DNA of 28,712 nt from Saccoglossus kowalevskii (Eukaryota; Hemichordata; Enteropneusta; Harrimaniidae), in NCBI RefSeq assembly GCF_000003605.2, contig NW_003130356.1:735763-764474 (forward strand). Direction: 5' to 3'. The notes under the pieces are model-generated. The model made no database searches. It saw only the letters and a list, made by a program, of their open reading frames with translations, and was not told the DNA's origin. Made by a program: the position numbers and the translations under genes. This document shows, in pieces, positions 1 through 10,347 of the stretch (its first letter is position 1; the number at the start of each line of letters is the position of its first letter).

Positions 1-1587
1 CCCGGGTCAGTGCCCTAACAATAGTCAAAGATAAAATGAATTTTGCGTACTTATCATGTAAGCAATACATTACAAAGTTGAAATATTCAGAGCTATTACA
101 ATATTAAAAATAAATTTGCGTAATTAGAAAAGCAGTGCACCAAGTAAACGATGTTGATATATTCAAAGTACAGAGTTGCATACAAGTTGCGTAATTACAG
201 TACCGTCGGATATAAGTTTACTAGATCGACGCGCGGAGCATGAAAGAAAAAGGTTGCTAAGATAACGCGCCAGTTCAGTGCGTGATTTGGAGTCAAATTT
301 TGGTCAACATACACTTGATGTCAGCATCGCCGCGCAGCAAGTTTCGCAAAGAAGTACTTGAAGTTCAATTGCACCCCAAAATGATGTCACTGATCACCCA
401 GTTGTCGCATCGTGTGTTGTGTCATGTCCATGATGCACCCCGTTTCGACTTTGGCTTGCTTTTCCTTCTTAGTGCATGTTCTTGTTCACGTAAAATGTGA
501 CCTCTCACCAACATGTTAAAACACTTTGAATTTATACGTTGAATGATTATATTTGGTCAACACGAAACATTATTTTTTCTAAACATTTTCTGAGACCATT
601 TTTATCAGCGCAGGGTTATTTTTTCAGACAAGATGGGCTTCGTAATATCTGCCATAACCATCGCCCGGGCGATCTTTTGGTCCACATATGCAAACATATC
701 TGTACTTGAAGGCATGTATATCTTGTAAAGTAAATATATGCTGTCATGAAGGCCCGCCCTATGTTTAGAGAGCCGATTGTACTGTTGACGCTGTTCAACA
801 TAACAAAGGGACTTGAATAAATTAATTGCGCGGTACGCCATCTTGCTCAAGTTAGCACCTACTTTCGACGAAGTTTTGTCACGTTTTAGGAAACAACCAA
901 CCAATTTTTCACGATCTAACTTTCCATGCATATCAGATACTTGTATATTTACAAAGTATGATCGAAATGGTCGACATTTTGTCATTAATTAGCTGTTTAT
1001 CTGTGGCCAAATTCGAAAAAACGTTTTATTGAGTTTTTACAAAAACTAATTTTTGACTATTATAACTATTGAAGATGTCATTTTTCAACACTTTTCTCTA
1101 CGCTAACGATGTATAAATTACACAATCTATTCGCCACAAAATTGGCTAAAATATGATGTCTCATGGTCATTTATGTGAGCCGTTGACGTTGAGTTACACC
1201 CTTGGGAACAGGAAGACATTTGTAAAATTTAGTTCATAAAGTTCAACAGGCTTTATCTCCAGAACTATGGGGCACATAAAAATTTCGAGATGCATTCTCA
1301 AAGATCATTATCTTATAAAGCAACAGTGAAAAGATCAGAAACATTGAAAAAAGGAACACCGAGAAACAGCCAATCCCGCAAAAAAACTCTATGTTTAGGA
1401 GGTTAACGAGAACGATCGTAACTTAATCTCCTGAGCAAATATCAAGACGAAACATGTATGATCGTATTCTGCTATATCTCAGCTTTCTGAAAACATATAC
1501 ATTGCCATAACTGCATGCTTAGTAACTGGTGAGGAAAGTCCTAAACTCCATTAAACTATAAATTATGTTTCCCCTCTTGCTACCTTA
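1..1587. other. SPT6 intron sequence, no supported gene
   Basis: This is upstream intron sequence of SPT6, since no earlier SPT6 exon is found. It is AT-rich, with a slightly more CG-containing patch near 200-480. Apart from the open frame at 605-985 I see no feature. Confidence 0.6.
605..985 (-). other. Unexplained 126-codon open frame
   Basis: An open frame from ATG at 985 to TGA at 605 in otherwise stop-rich DNA upstream of the SPT6 exon. The peptide (KMAYRAINLFKSLCYVEQRQ inside it) looks more protein-like than neighbouring frames, but I recognise no domain and see no splice context. It could be a decayed transposon piece, an unknown exon of an antisense gene, or chance. Confidence 0.2.
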
Positions 1588-1638
1588 AGCAAAAATAGCA
1601 AAAATAAATTCCAAGCGAAGATAAAGTATTCCACAGTA
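1588..1638 (-). mobile_element. MITE fragment, same family as 8014-8220
   Basis: AAAAATAAATTCCAAGCG followed by AAGATAAAGTATTCCACAG matches the right arm of the element at 8014-8220 with few changes, and TA follows. Only this arm is present. It ends about 70 nt before an SPT6 acceptor. Confidence 0.6.
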
Positions 1639-1710
1639 ATTTTGTTACATACATGTACTAGTTTTCTACATTCAGTGGGCTCAATTTCTGTTTTTTACTT
1701 TTTAACTCAG

Positions 1711-2062
1711 GAGTTTGAGGATTTGGATGAAATCATCGCCAGACACATCCAACCGATGTCATCATTTGCTCGTGACGTTCTGCAACACAAGTATTACAAG
1801 AACACAGAAGGTGGCAAGAAGGAGATACTTAGTAAAATTCTTATGGTTGAAAAGAAAAAAGCTCCTTCCAAGATTCCATATTTTATGTCCATGGCACGGG
1901 AATATCCGGGGAAGTTTGTACTCTTTTACCAACCGAGGGTTAAACCACGGATGGAGTATGTGACGATTACGCCCGATGGGTTTCGATACAGGCAGCGAAT
2001 GCAGTCGTCACTCAACTCTCTGTTGAAATGGTTTAAAGAGCACTTTAGGGACCCAATACCAG
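1711..2062 (+). CDS. SUPT6H: SPT6 exon: C-terminal SH2 unit
   Basis: The acceptor is TTTTTAACTCAG before GAG TTT GAG, and the donor is CCAG|GTAATAG. The exon starts in phase 0 and ends in phase 1. Its 117 codons cover most of the second SH2 fold and end in RDPIPG. The reading frame is open for 23 codons upstream of the acceptor, including an ATG at 1642. Those codons are intron-like, so that ATG is not used as a start here. Confidence 0.93.
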
Positions 2063-5000
2063 GTAATAGTAATAGTATAACTGTTTCTACTCACTTCTAG
2101 CATCTTCAAATGTGTGAGTGCTACATAACCTGCACCGATAAGTAAAATTCGCTAAATTAAATCAATTCGAACATAACAATAGAATTAACTGTTTCCCTGC
2201 CAAGTTAGTGAACTTAAAAAGGGGAGTTGTCACCTGTGCATGCGTCAGATGGCCATAGCTTGCCATTGTTTACAAACAAGCGTCTACCCATGAGCCTTTG
2301 TGTTTTTAGCCTGTGTTGTTATCGTCGCTTGGGACTCAATTCCCATGCTTGCACAGGTGACGACCCTCCTGTTTTAAAACCCAGTAAATATGCTCTAATA
2401 GTGAATCTAAATGCCAGTAAAAAATTTTACTAAACAATAATTCATGCTATAGTGTCACCAAACCATGAAGTGGATCAAAAATAAAAATGTGTCCTCAATA
2501 AATAGTAAATGATGTATGTCCATATGATGTAACACTATTGACAACGCATGTCTGTCATCAATATCACATTGTAAGTTACCAAGTGTGATTGTTGTATGTC
2601 ACATGTCTTGAATTTAAACTGTTTTGTTTCAGGTGTAACACCTTCATCTGCTACACCAATGTCTGTCAGGACAGAAAACACTCCAGCAAGCAGCTTTAAT
2701 TTAGCAAGTAAGTTCTCCGAGAATGAGGTTTGCATTTTTTTTAGGCTAACAAACTTGAAAGAAAGAAAGGAAGTACAATTATGTATAATCGGCGCATACA
2801 TTTATGAAAATAACAGCCATATCCATGGTCAAAATAATAGTGATCAGCATACAATAAATGCAATTTTAAGTGTTTCTATTTGAGATTTACTTTTAATAGA
2901 ACAAATACTGTAACAGTAATAATCTCTGCGAATATTAGTTGATTTCAAGTTGAAACTGAACAGCTAAGTACACATGTTCAGACCATTTTTATCAAACTGG
3001 TTATTTTTTTCCTCCACTTAATTATACTGCCTATTATGTACTTGTGCTGGTTACTTTGATTATTTGTTTACAATGTGATTAATTCTACTTCACAGATGTG
3101 GACACCAGTCTTTTACAGAAAGCCATCAGTGCATTCCCTCCTCATGTCTATTCAGCCATTGCTAACATGACAGGTCAGCAACAATCAAATCAGACACCCT
3201 TGATTACAGCTGGCACCAGTCAGTATGGTTCATATTCTGGAGTAAGGAACCAGGTAAGTATTCATTTTCCATATACACAACCTCTTCTAATAACAAACTT
3301 TGTTTGCAGCAGATTTGGTGGGACAATTGATGACTATTCTGTGCTGATACTATTCAGTCAATACCTTGGCATCAACTTGCCTTTGTTAGAAGCACCTCAT
3401 GAGCAAAGTAGTTTTAAAAACAGCTGAAAAGCTAACTTCGATGCAGCCTTTTAGTTTACTGAAAGATGTGAAATCATATGGTTTTACATGGATTGCAATT
3501 TTTTACCTGCATGCACAGTGTGCACGTTGAATTATAATATACCTGCACTAACTTGTTGTGAAATGCACCACTTTTAAAGTTTAAATAAAATTTATGGGGG
3601 CTCGATTGATCACAAACGAATTTCCTTTTTGAGTTGTCTTACAATGTTGGTTGAATTGAATTTAGGCTTAGTGAATATGAGAAAATGTTGTGTTAATTTC
3701 TACATGCACAGCGTGCACAATTACGAGTTTACCTGCACTAGCTTATAATCTGTGCAGTGTGTACCAGATTATTTCGACCCCTGTTTTATAGAACAGTCAC
3801 AGTGATTTCCCAAGGATACAAACTGACAGCATGGCCCTACTGTCATACTGGTCTGCTCTGTCGCAGTCATTCTCCTGACCACACTGGTCTGCTCTGTCGC
3901 AGTCATTCTCCTGACCACACTGGTCTGCTCTGTCGCAGTCATTCTCCTGACCACAGTGCTATTTCCGCTGTGCTTCTGCTGATTTAAATCTAATTGATGT
4001 GTAGTTGTAACACTACTGTTTAATTTTGTGCACTGTGTTATTGAGTATCATAGGTTAATTTCTTTTTGTAATTATGCAAATAATATGCAAATGTATGTAA
4101 ATTAGTTTGTACATTTTTACCACTACAGTGGTTTAAATTTATGAGAACACCGAGTCACATGACAAAAACTACAGAAAATTTTAAATGTAGCAGTGTATAA
4201 AATTACAAATATTAATTAATCCTGAGATAAACCTGTCTCGCAATAAGGTTTTATCATCCTGTAATTTGTTTTTCTCTAAGGAGGCACATATATATTGATA
4301 TCTTATTTTATGGTTTTATTTTACAGCCATTTGCCACTCCACAAAATCCAATCGCCACGCCTCTGATGACTCCATCTTACCCTATGGCTACGCCACAGAC
4401 AAATCCCATTCAGACACCGCAGTATCAGCCTACACCCAGACAGAGTTGGGCTACACCTGCACATGTGCCGTCTCATGCTGCCGCTCCTACTGCCCCACCA
4501 CCTAGCAATGTGCAACCGGTGCAACACATCCAACCAGTACAAACTATTACAAGACCCAGAAGTACTCCACAAAGGTATGCATCGTCCATTTCTCTGTTGC
4601 TCACAAATCAAAATTTGTCCTATAGAAAATTGAAGCAACTTGCTGAATTCAAAACTTGTCTGACTCACAAATTGAAGCACTTGTAGAATTCAAAACTTGT
4701 CTGACTCACAAAGTGAAGCACTTGTAGAATTCAAAACTTGTCTGACTCACAAATTGAAGCACTTGTAGAATTCAAAACTTGTCTGACTCACAAAGTGAAG
4801 CACTTGTAGAATTCAAAACATGTCTGACTCACAAAGTGAAGCACTTGTAGAATTCAAAACATGTCTGACTCACAAAGTGAAGCACTTGTAGAATTCAAAA
4901 CTTGTCTGACTCACAAAGTGAAGCACTTGTAGAATTCAAAACTTGTCAGACTCACAAAGTGAAACACTTGTAGAATTCAAAACTTGTCTGACTCACAAAT

Positions 5001-5651
5001 TGAAACACTTGTAGAATTCAAAACTTGTCTGACTCACAAATTGAAGCACTTGTAGAATTCAAAACTTGTCTGACTCACAAAGTGAAGCACTTGTAGAATT
5101 CAAAACTTGTCTGACTCACAAAGTGAAGCACTTGTAGAATTCAAAACTTGTCAGACTCACAAAGTGAAACACTTGTAGAATTCAAAACTTGTCTGACTCA
5201 CAAATTGAAGCACTTGTAGAATTCAAAACTTGTCTGACTCACAAAGTGAAACACTTGTAGAATTCAAAACTTGTCTTGCTTGAAATAGAAGCAGCTTGGG
5301 AGTTTAAAATTGAAGCGGCTTACAAAAAACAGAATTCAAAATTGGTCCAGTTTGCAGAATTCAAAATTTCTGTCATTCACAATTAAAGCAGTTTTGCAGA
5401 ATTCAAAATTTGTCTTGCTTGAAATTGAAGCAGCTTACAGAATTAGAATTTTCTCTGGGTTGCCCACATGTCAGTATAAATTGTTTATATTAAATTGCAG
5501 GACCACCCAGTCAGCAGAAGCTATGGACTGGGCTAAAGCTGCAGCACAGTGGGCCAGTCGAAAACAAGCCGAAGACAAGCCAGAGGACAGTCCTACGAGT
5601 ACACCAGCAGCTGGCGATGCCACTCCTCTCATTGACGAACAAGATAGATAA
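1711..5651 (+). CDS. SUPT6H: SPT6 transcription elongation factor, C-terminal part (5 exons, 5' partial)
   Basis: SPT6 is a nuclear histone chaperone and elongation factor that travels with RNA polymerase II. Its tandem SH2 region binds the phosphorylated linker of the largest polymerase subunit. The coding parts are 1711-2062, 2633-2707, 3096-3253, 4327-4574 and 5501-5651. Together they are 984 nt (327 codons plus stop), and all introns are GT-AG with consistent phases (1, 1, 0, 2). The first exon encodes the C-terminal SH2 unit (DLDEIIARHIQPM, IPYFMSMAREYPGKFVL, EYVTITPDGFRYR, WFKEHF). Next comes a Ser/Thr/Pro/Gln-rich tail with many TP dipeptides (FATPQNP, TPLMTPSYP). The C-terminus has the family pattern of a short A-x-DWAKAAAQW helix and a final GDATPLIDEQDR. 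Upstream exons are not in the window, so the preceding intron is longer than 1.7 kb. No clear polyadenylation signal follows; ATTAAA at 5673 and AATAAA at 6463 and 6505 are the nearest candidates. Confidence 0.95.
2633..2707 (+). CDS. SUPT6H: SPT6 exon: start of the C-terminal tail
   Basis: A 75-nt exon between acceptor TGTTTTGTTTCAG and donor GCAA|GTAAGT, with phase 1 at both ends. It encodes VTPSSATPMSVRTENTPASS and a few further residues. This is the Ser/Thr/Pro-rich linker that follows the SH2 region in SPT6 proteins. Confidence 0.88.
3096..3253 (+). CDS. SUPT6H: SPT6 exon: conserved tail helix region
   Basis: The acceptor is TTCTACTTCACAG and the donor is CCAG|GTAAGT; the exon enters in phase 1 and leaves in phase 0. 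It encodes DTSLLQKAISAFPPHVYSAI followed by ANMTGQQQ and SQYGSYSG. Animal SPT6 tails have a similar helix followed by a Gly/Gln/Tyr-rich stretch. Confidence 0.88.
3508..3747. repeat. Diverged direct repeat pair in SPT6 intron
   Basis: 3508-3555 and 3701-3747 share the order TGCATGCACAGTGTGCAC / TACATGCACAGCGTGCAC, then ACCTGCACTAACTT / ACCTGCACTAGCTT. The copies are about 190 bp apart, and the first part is partly palindromic. Confidence 0.6.
3847..3954 (+). repeat. 36-bp tandem repeat, 3 perfect copies
   Basis: Copies at 3847-3882, 3883-3918 and 3919-3954 are identical (each starts ACTGGTCTGCTCTGTCGCAG). Because 36 is a multiple of 3, small ORFs appear on both strands. The site is intronic in SPT6. 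Confidence 0.95.
4327..4574 (+). CDS. SUPT6H: SPT6 exon: Thr-Pro-rich tail
   Basis: The acceptor is TTTTATTTTACAG and the donor is CAAAG|GTATGC; the exon enters in phase 0 and leaves in phase 2. It encodes FATPQNPIATPLMTPSYPMA followed by repeated TP and QP dipeptides. The composition is low-complexity and the stretch is probably disordered, as in other SPT6 proteins. The TP sites look like proline-directed phosphorylation targets, which is inference only. Confidence 0.9.
4604..5450 (+). repeat. 41-bp minisatellite in last SPT6 intron
   Basis: From 4645 to 5260 GAATTC recurs every 41 bp, which gives 15 units of TTCAAAACTTGTCTGACTCA + CAAAGTGAAGCACTTGTAGAA. Variants are limited to a few positions (AGTG/ATTG, GAAGC/GAAAC, CTGA/CAGA). 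Degenerate units continue on both sides to about 4604 and 5450. The array fills most of the 926-nt intron between the last two exons. Confidence 0.95.
5501..5651 (+). CDS. SUPT6H: SPT6 last coding exon with stop
   Basis: The acceptor is TTATATTAAATTGCAG. The first base completes an AGG codon from the previous exon. The exon encodes the A-x-DWAKAAAQWASRKQ helix and ends GDATPLIDEQDR, then TAA at 5649-5651. That C-terminal signature is what makes the SPT6 call secure. Confidence 0.93.
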
Positions 5652-7315
5652 TTATGTGTATATATTAATAATATTAAACCCAATTCAATATCCTCTCAAA
5701 GTTGCTGTGTACGTATCATTTTATTGCCGAAGATGAGAACCTTTGAATGTAACGTAGCTCCAGTTACAATGAATTTGTATCAGTGACAAAACTAACACCT
5801 GTTAAATTTAACATTTGAAATTAAGCATGGTATGTGCATCTTCAATAGGGAGTGCCATTCAACCCTTCTTGAATTATATTATAATAAGATTCATTTGACT
5901 GAACACACCTTGGTCTACCAGAAATTCAATCCGCTGTCCAAATATTTTTAAATTTTGTAAAATTTTCAGTAAAGTTCATCACCATTTTGGGTCATACAGA
6001 CATTTTCAGATATTGTTTTTAGTTTTTGATCAAAAGGTTTGTCAATCATTATCAATATTTCATGTGGGGAGGGAGCAGACTGTGCAAAATACTATGTATG
6101 TGCATAAAATGTTTTATGCGCTTGTCATATTTTTTAATTATGTTATTTTCTTTCAAAATTTGATTAGCTGTTCGTGAAACATTCATCTGTACGTACAACC
6201 GAGAGAAACTATTTTGATATCTGAGAGTATTGTAGAAAATGACAAGTCTATCTCTTATCTTATTCTCAAGTGTGATTACAACATTGATATTTATACTACA
6301 TGCAGTATGTTTGGTTTATTGGATTTACAATAATATACTGTTAAATATTTTATTTTTGCGCAGAAGTTATTTTCGTGAAGGAATGATTCAGCAAGTAAAA
6401 AGATTTGGTGAATGTACCTGTTTTTCCTATAATTTACATTCAACTCGTCAAAAATCAGTGAAAATAAATTCTATACACAACATCCAAAAAGTCTTTTCAT
6501 CCAAAATAAACTATTGTATTTATCATGCTTTTAACTTGAACAGATAAAAAGAATTTAAAAAAAGTCATATTATTTTTACAAGCTCACCTGTGACGCCAAT
6601 TTATGTTTATAAATTTAGTAGGGTTAGTTAGACAACCCTGTGATGCATTCTGGGTAGTATCACTCGATTTATTTTCACTCCAAACTGCCAAAAAAAAATC
6701 TATTCTATGTTGTATTCTTATGGGACATATAGTTGTAATGTGACAATAATTCGTAAATTAAGTTCGGTTTTTTTTTTAATTTTGTACAGATTATGTAATA
6801 CTAGAACAGTGATTACAGAGATTTAATACTGAATTGTAAACCTTTTTTTACAATTTTCAAAATGATCTAGACTCAAATAAAATTCTTATCTGGTATGATA
6901 ATTGGATATCTGATTTTGTTAAACATGGATGCACATTGCTTGCATATTAATTTTGGATTTATACGAAATGTTCATAAAATATGGACATGTTGAGGCTTTG
7001 TGTGTCTAAAATTAGTTTCCTAGACATGTGGCTGACAAACTTTGCATCGGAAATGGCCGATAAGCAATCATTTTCTTAATGGTATGCTAGTTTTGTCAGT
7101 CTATGAACTTCTAGTGACATTGGAGGCAGCATCAAAGCTCATTTCTGTTACCACTAGAGTCTCTCTGCTTGTATGGATTAAAACAAAATTACACAAAGTG
7201 ATAAAAAATGATTTTAATTTATTTACAAAAGTAATTAATTGCACCACATTATAAAAATAGAGCCCGACACATTAAAAGCCTTGCTCTTAAGAATTTGCAT
7301 ATAAATTTCACAGCA
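5652..7315. other. Intergenic spacer after SPT6, no supported gene
   Basis: This holds the SPT6 3' UTR and downstream DNA. It is AT-rich with homopolymer runs. Candidate poly(A) hexamers are ATTAAA at 5673 and AATAAA at 6463 and 6505. The 102-codon frame at 6239-6547 is AT-driven and shows no family. Confidence 0.5.
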
Positions 7316-7593
7316 TACAAGGCAGAATTTGATGCGTCAACAAACCAACTGCATTCTGATTGGCGGCGCAATCTTGTTAAAGCTGCTTTTCATAAACTTT
7401 CCTGTTGTGTGTAAAACCAGTCAAGGCTATTCTCCAGCATTCATAGAGGACCTGGGACTATTATGTTACGTTTGAAATTGTCGATAAAAAAACTATAGGA
7501 TTTTTGCAGTGTTTCACTAATATGATTGGTATGGTAGCCAATCAGGAAGCACCTTCACAAGTTTTTTTTTGACATACCAAATTCTGCTTTGTA
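7316..7593. mobile_element. MITE-like imperfect inverted-repeat element
   Basis: The left arm TACAAGGCAGAATTTGATGC pairs with the complement of the right arm, TACAAAGCAGAATTTGGTAT. Similarity continues inward through GTCAA and TTCTGATTGG / TCCTGATTGG, about 70 bp of arm with gaps. There is no ORF between the arms. Confidence 0.65.
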
Positions 7594-8013
7594 TTAAATG
7601 CTTCAACTGACAATTTCACATCAAATCACAATTAAATAAAACACAATTTCCTGTGAATCGTACGGCATCCAGTCACAGAGTCTATCCATGTTTGCCTCGT
7701 TATTGAAAGATAAAACAATTTTCAGAATTAATTCCATGAAAATGATTTGCATCGCAGGTTATATATAATACTTGGATAGTGACTATGTCAAGAATAAATT
7801 AATTGAATATGAACACACCACGAAGATATGGTGTGAATAATGGTGATATGGAAGACATATAAATACAAAACACACAATATAATAAATAAGCCAGCAATTG
7901 CATTGCAATTTGTCAAATTGTTACAGTCCTTGCGCAGCTGGAGTTTCACATAAACAATGTATGTACATCGCTATAGTTTCTATATCGAACAAAACATGGT
8001 GGGACAACTAATA

Positions 8014-8220
8014 CTGTGGAATACTTTATTTTCGCTGGAATTAATTTCGCTGAAAAGGTTTTTTGGGCGTTTTGTATGGAATTTATTTTCACTGATTTTT
8101 GATGAGTTTAATGTGAAATATGGGAAAAAAAGTATATTAGCTGGATTTTATTTTCACGGAATCATCCTTTCAGCGAAAATAGCGAAAATAAATTCCAAGC
8201 GAAAATAAAGTATTTTACAG
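8014..8220. mobile_element. 207-bp MITE with TA duplication
   Basis: The left arm CTGTGGAATACTTTATTTTC matches the complement of the right arm, CTGTAAAATACTTTATTTTC, and both continue GCT(T)GGAATT.ATTTCGCT. TA flanks both ends (8012-8013 and 8221-8222). There is no coding capacity. This is a non-autonomous TA-inserting element of Tc1/mariner type. Confidence 0.8.
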
Positions 8221-8314
8221 TACTTTAAAACCAAATACCCTATATAGGAGAGCATCTCCAATAGAAGCACACATAAATTGTATAATGGATCATTAAAATG
8301 TGTACGACTTATTT

Positions 8315-8460
8315 TGACTATAGACACACCTTTAGCACATGGGCTATTAATAGAAAAAGTACATAATGCAACATTTAATAATTTTTTTGAGATGTCTCCA
8401 CAATACTAAAACTGTTCTATTCGTATGGTAATCACTTACGAAAGGTGTGTTTATGGTCAT
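8315..8460. mobile_element. Short inverted-repeat element
   Basis: TGACTATAGACACACCTTTAG at the left is matched by the complement of the right arm, TGACCATAAACACACCTTTCG. The arms are about 22 bp around roughly 100 bp of AT-rich sequence. It resembles a MITE, and no target duplication was resolved. Confidence 0.5.
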
Positions 8461-8601
8461 ATTCTAATTATCCAACATAAATAAATTTTTGTCATGTTTT
8501 TTCCCCCCATCACAATTCAGATAGTAATTCAGGTAACATTTATGCATTTTTCTATAATTTGTATCAAATAAATTAGTTTTTTGTATGAAAAGTAATGAAA
8601 A

Positions 8602-8789
8602 AGTATCGTAAAATCTGTATTAGAAGCCGCTTCCCTAATAGAAATCACACCCATTATTTTGGAATAATTAAGAACCAAAAATTCACCATTTCTCATATGT
8701 GTAGATGCTCTAATAGAAGCCACATCCCCTCTGTTGCATTGTATCATTTTAATAGAAGCTGGGGTTTCTAATACAGATTTTATAATACT
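8602..8789. mobile_element. MITE with AGTAtcGTAAAATCTGTATTAGAA ends
   Basis: Left AGTATCGTAAAATCTGTATT and the complement of the right end, AGTATTATAAAATCTGTATT, form about 25-bp terminal repeats. Inside, CTAATAGAAGC-like words recur at 8635, 8710 and 8750. The start AGTAYCGTAA resembles the left edge of the pogo-type element at 15864. Confidence 0.7.
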
Positions 8790-9676
8790 TTAGTGTTCAA
8801 GGGGTTAATTGACACTTCTTAGAGATGTGCTACTACCGTAATAGAGCAAATAAGTATCTGACTCGGTCACCAGGTGTTCTGAAGACTATAAGTTTTGATT
8901 TGCACGTACATGCAACATTTCATCCAAATCATTGAATAAAAGACTTGAGGTACCGGTAACATCGCCTAAAACCCTGTTTCTACTTCTTATGCATGAAAAC
9001 ATACAGATGTAATTAATGTGACATTAAGTGAACTAAAGTGAGTTTGTTTCTGGTAACACAGGAAGTACTTGAATGCCACAGTTGGTGTTAACTTTGATAA
9101 AAATTAGTTCATTTTGGACCAAAAATGAAATATTTTCAACATTGGCTGTAGTTTGCAACACTTTTATTAAAAATTGTTAAAAAACAAAATGCTGGTTTCT
9201 TTTGTGAAAAGTGACAACAGTTGACTAGACCCAAAATATTACACTTTGACAATTATTTTACCCTGACATGGTTGGCATGGAAACTAATAATGATTGGCAA
9301 CATTGGCACTTTTGAAACAGTTAATCATTGGTGTCCTTGTTTTTTTTAATGGCCCTGTAATCTGAATAAATATGCATAGAGATAAAATTGGCCCCTTCAT
9401 TGAATGAATAATATAATTTTGTGTCAAACATTAAAAAATTGGTAACAAATTAATTTACATTAGTAAAATTATAATAATTATTTGGTTAAAAAAAAGACAT
9501 TAAAATTTGTTTAAATACATAAAATAGCATATTTTGATAATGAAACTTTAAAAAATTACTACAGTGAGTAACATAGTACATAATTAGTATATTAGTTATA
9601 TTGCAAATAAATATGTTATGGGAAAACCATCTTTAATGCGTAGATGATGACGATCTTAAACACAACAACGGATAAA
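8790..9676. other. Spacer, no supported gene
   Basis: AT-rich DNA with a fragment of the CCGTAATAGAGCAAATA repeat family near 8837. Nothing else is recognised. Confidence 0.5.
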
Positions 9677-10031
9677 CAGTATTTGGGAGGGGCAGTATTG
9701 GAGTGGAGGGGCAGTATTGGAGAGGAGGGGCAGTATTGGAAATAAGGGGGCAGTTTTGGAGAGAAGGGGGAGTTTTGGAAAGTAGGGGCAGTATTGGAGA
9801 GGAGGGGGCAGTATTGGAGAGGAGGGGAAGTATTGTAGAGTAGGGGGCAGTATTGGAGAGGAGGGGGCAGTATTGTAGAGTAGGGGGCAGTATTGGAGAG
9901 GTGGGGGCAGTATTGTAGAGTAGGGGCAGTATTGGAAATGAGGGGGCAGTATTGGAGAGAAGGGGGTAGTATTGGAGAGAAGGGGACAGTATTGGAGAGG
10001 AGAGGGCAGTATTGGAAATGAGGGAGTACTG
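9677..10031 (+). repeat. 20-bp purine-rich minisatellite, about 18 copies
   Basis: CAGTATT recurs every 19-20 bp (9693, 9712, 9731, 9751, 9789, 9809 and so on to 10007). The consensus unit is GGGGGCAGTATTGGAGAGGA, and length changes come from losing one G. The + strand is strongly G/A-rich. The antisense frame of repeated SNTAP/SPILP peptides is a by-product. Confidence 0.93.
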
Positions 10032-10316
10032 GTTAAGTTGAAACTTGTGTGGTAATGCTGATGTATTAGAAAAAAAATGTCTAGTCATATAATACTGATA
10101 ATCGACGACTCAGTCCGTAGTAATGGTGTTCGTTTTTTGTCTGTCCGTTAGCAGTAGAAATGATCTATAGTAGGGGTTAATTATTCCACATAAATTCAAT
10201 CAAGTAACTAAATACAATCCTGCACTCTGTTATTATAACACAGTGAGGGCAGCACAGCAGATATTAGTAGATATGATGATGGTATTAATCATTGCATCCT
10301 ACACTTGATACTGACA
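10032..10316 (-). other. Probable 3' UTR of the coil-PDZ-coil gene
   Basis: This follows the TGA at 10317-10319 in the direction of transcription. No AATAAA is seen on the minus strand here. An ATTAAA lies beyond the minisatellite near 9632, so the 3' UTR may run through the array. This is inference. Confidence 0.35.
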
Positions 10317-10347
10317 TCAGCAGAACTCCTCATCACCAGATAGGTCC
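10317..10347 (-). CDS. Coil-PDZ-coil gene, last exon with stop
   Basis: Acceptor TGTATCTTACAG. The first base completes a Glu codon, then DLSGDEEFC and TGA. The exon is only 31 nt of coding sequence. It rests on a good acceptor, correct phase and an acidic sequence that continues the previous exon. The final E-F-C could be a weak class II PDZ ligand, but that is speculative. Confidence 0.78.

Noticed and set aside
3757-3987. 76-codon + frame and 61-codon - frame over 3769-3954 with repeated peptides
   Set aside because: Both are produced by the three identical 36-bp units inside an SPT6 intron; no start context, splice support or family.
9633-10088. 151-codon minus frame of SNTAP/SPILP repeats
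   Set aside because: Translation of the 20-bp minisatellite; the frame survives only because stops are absent from a C/T-rich strand.
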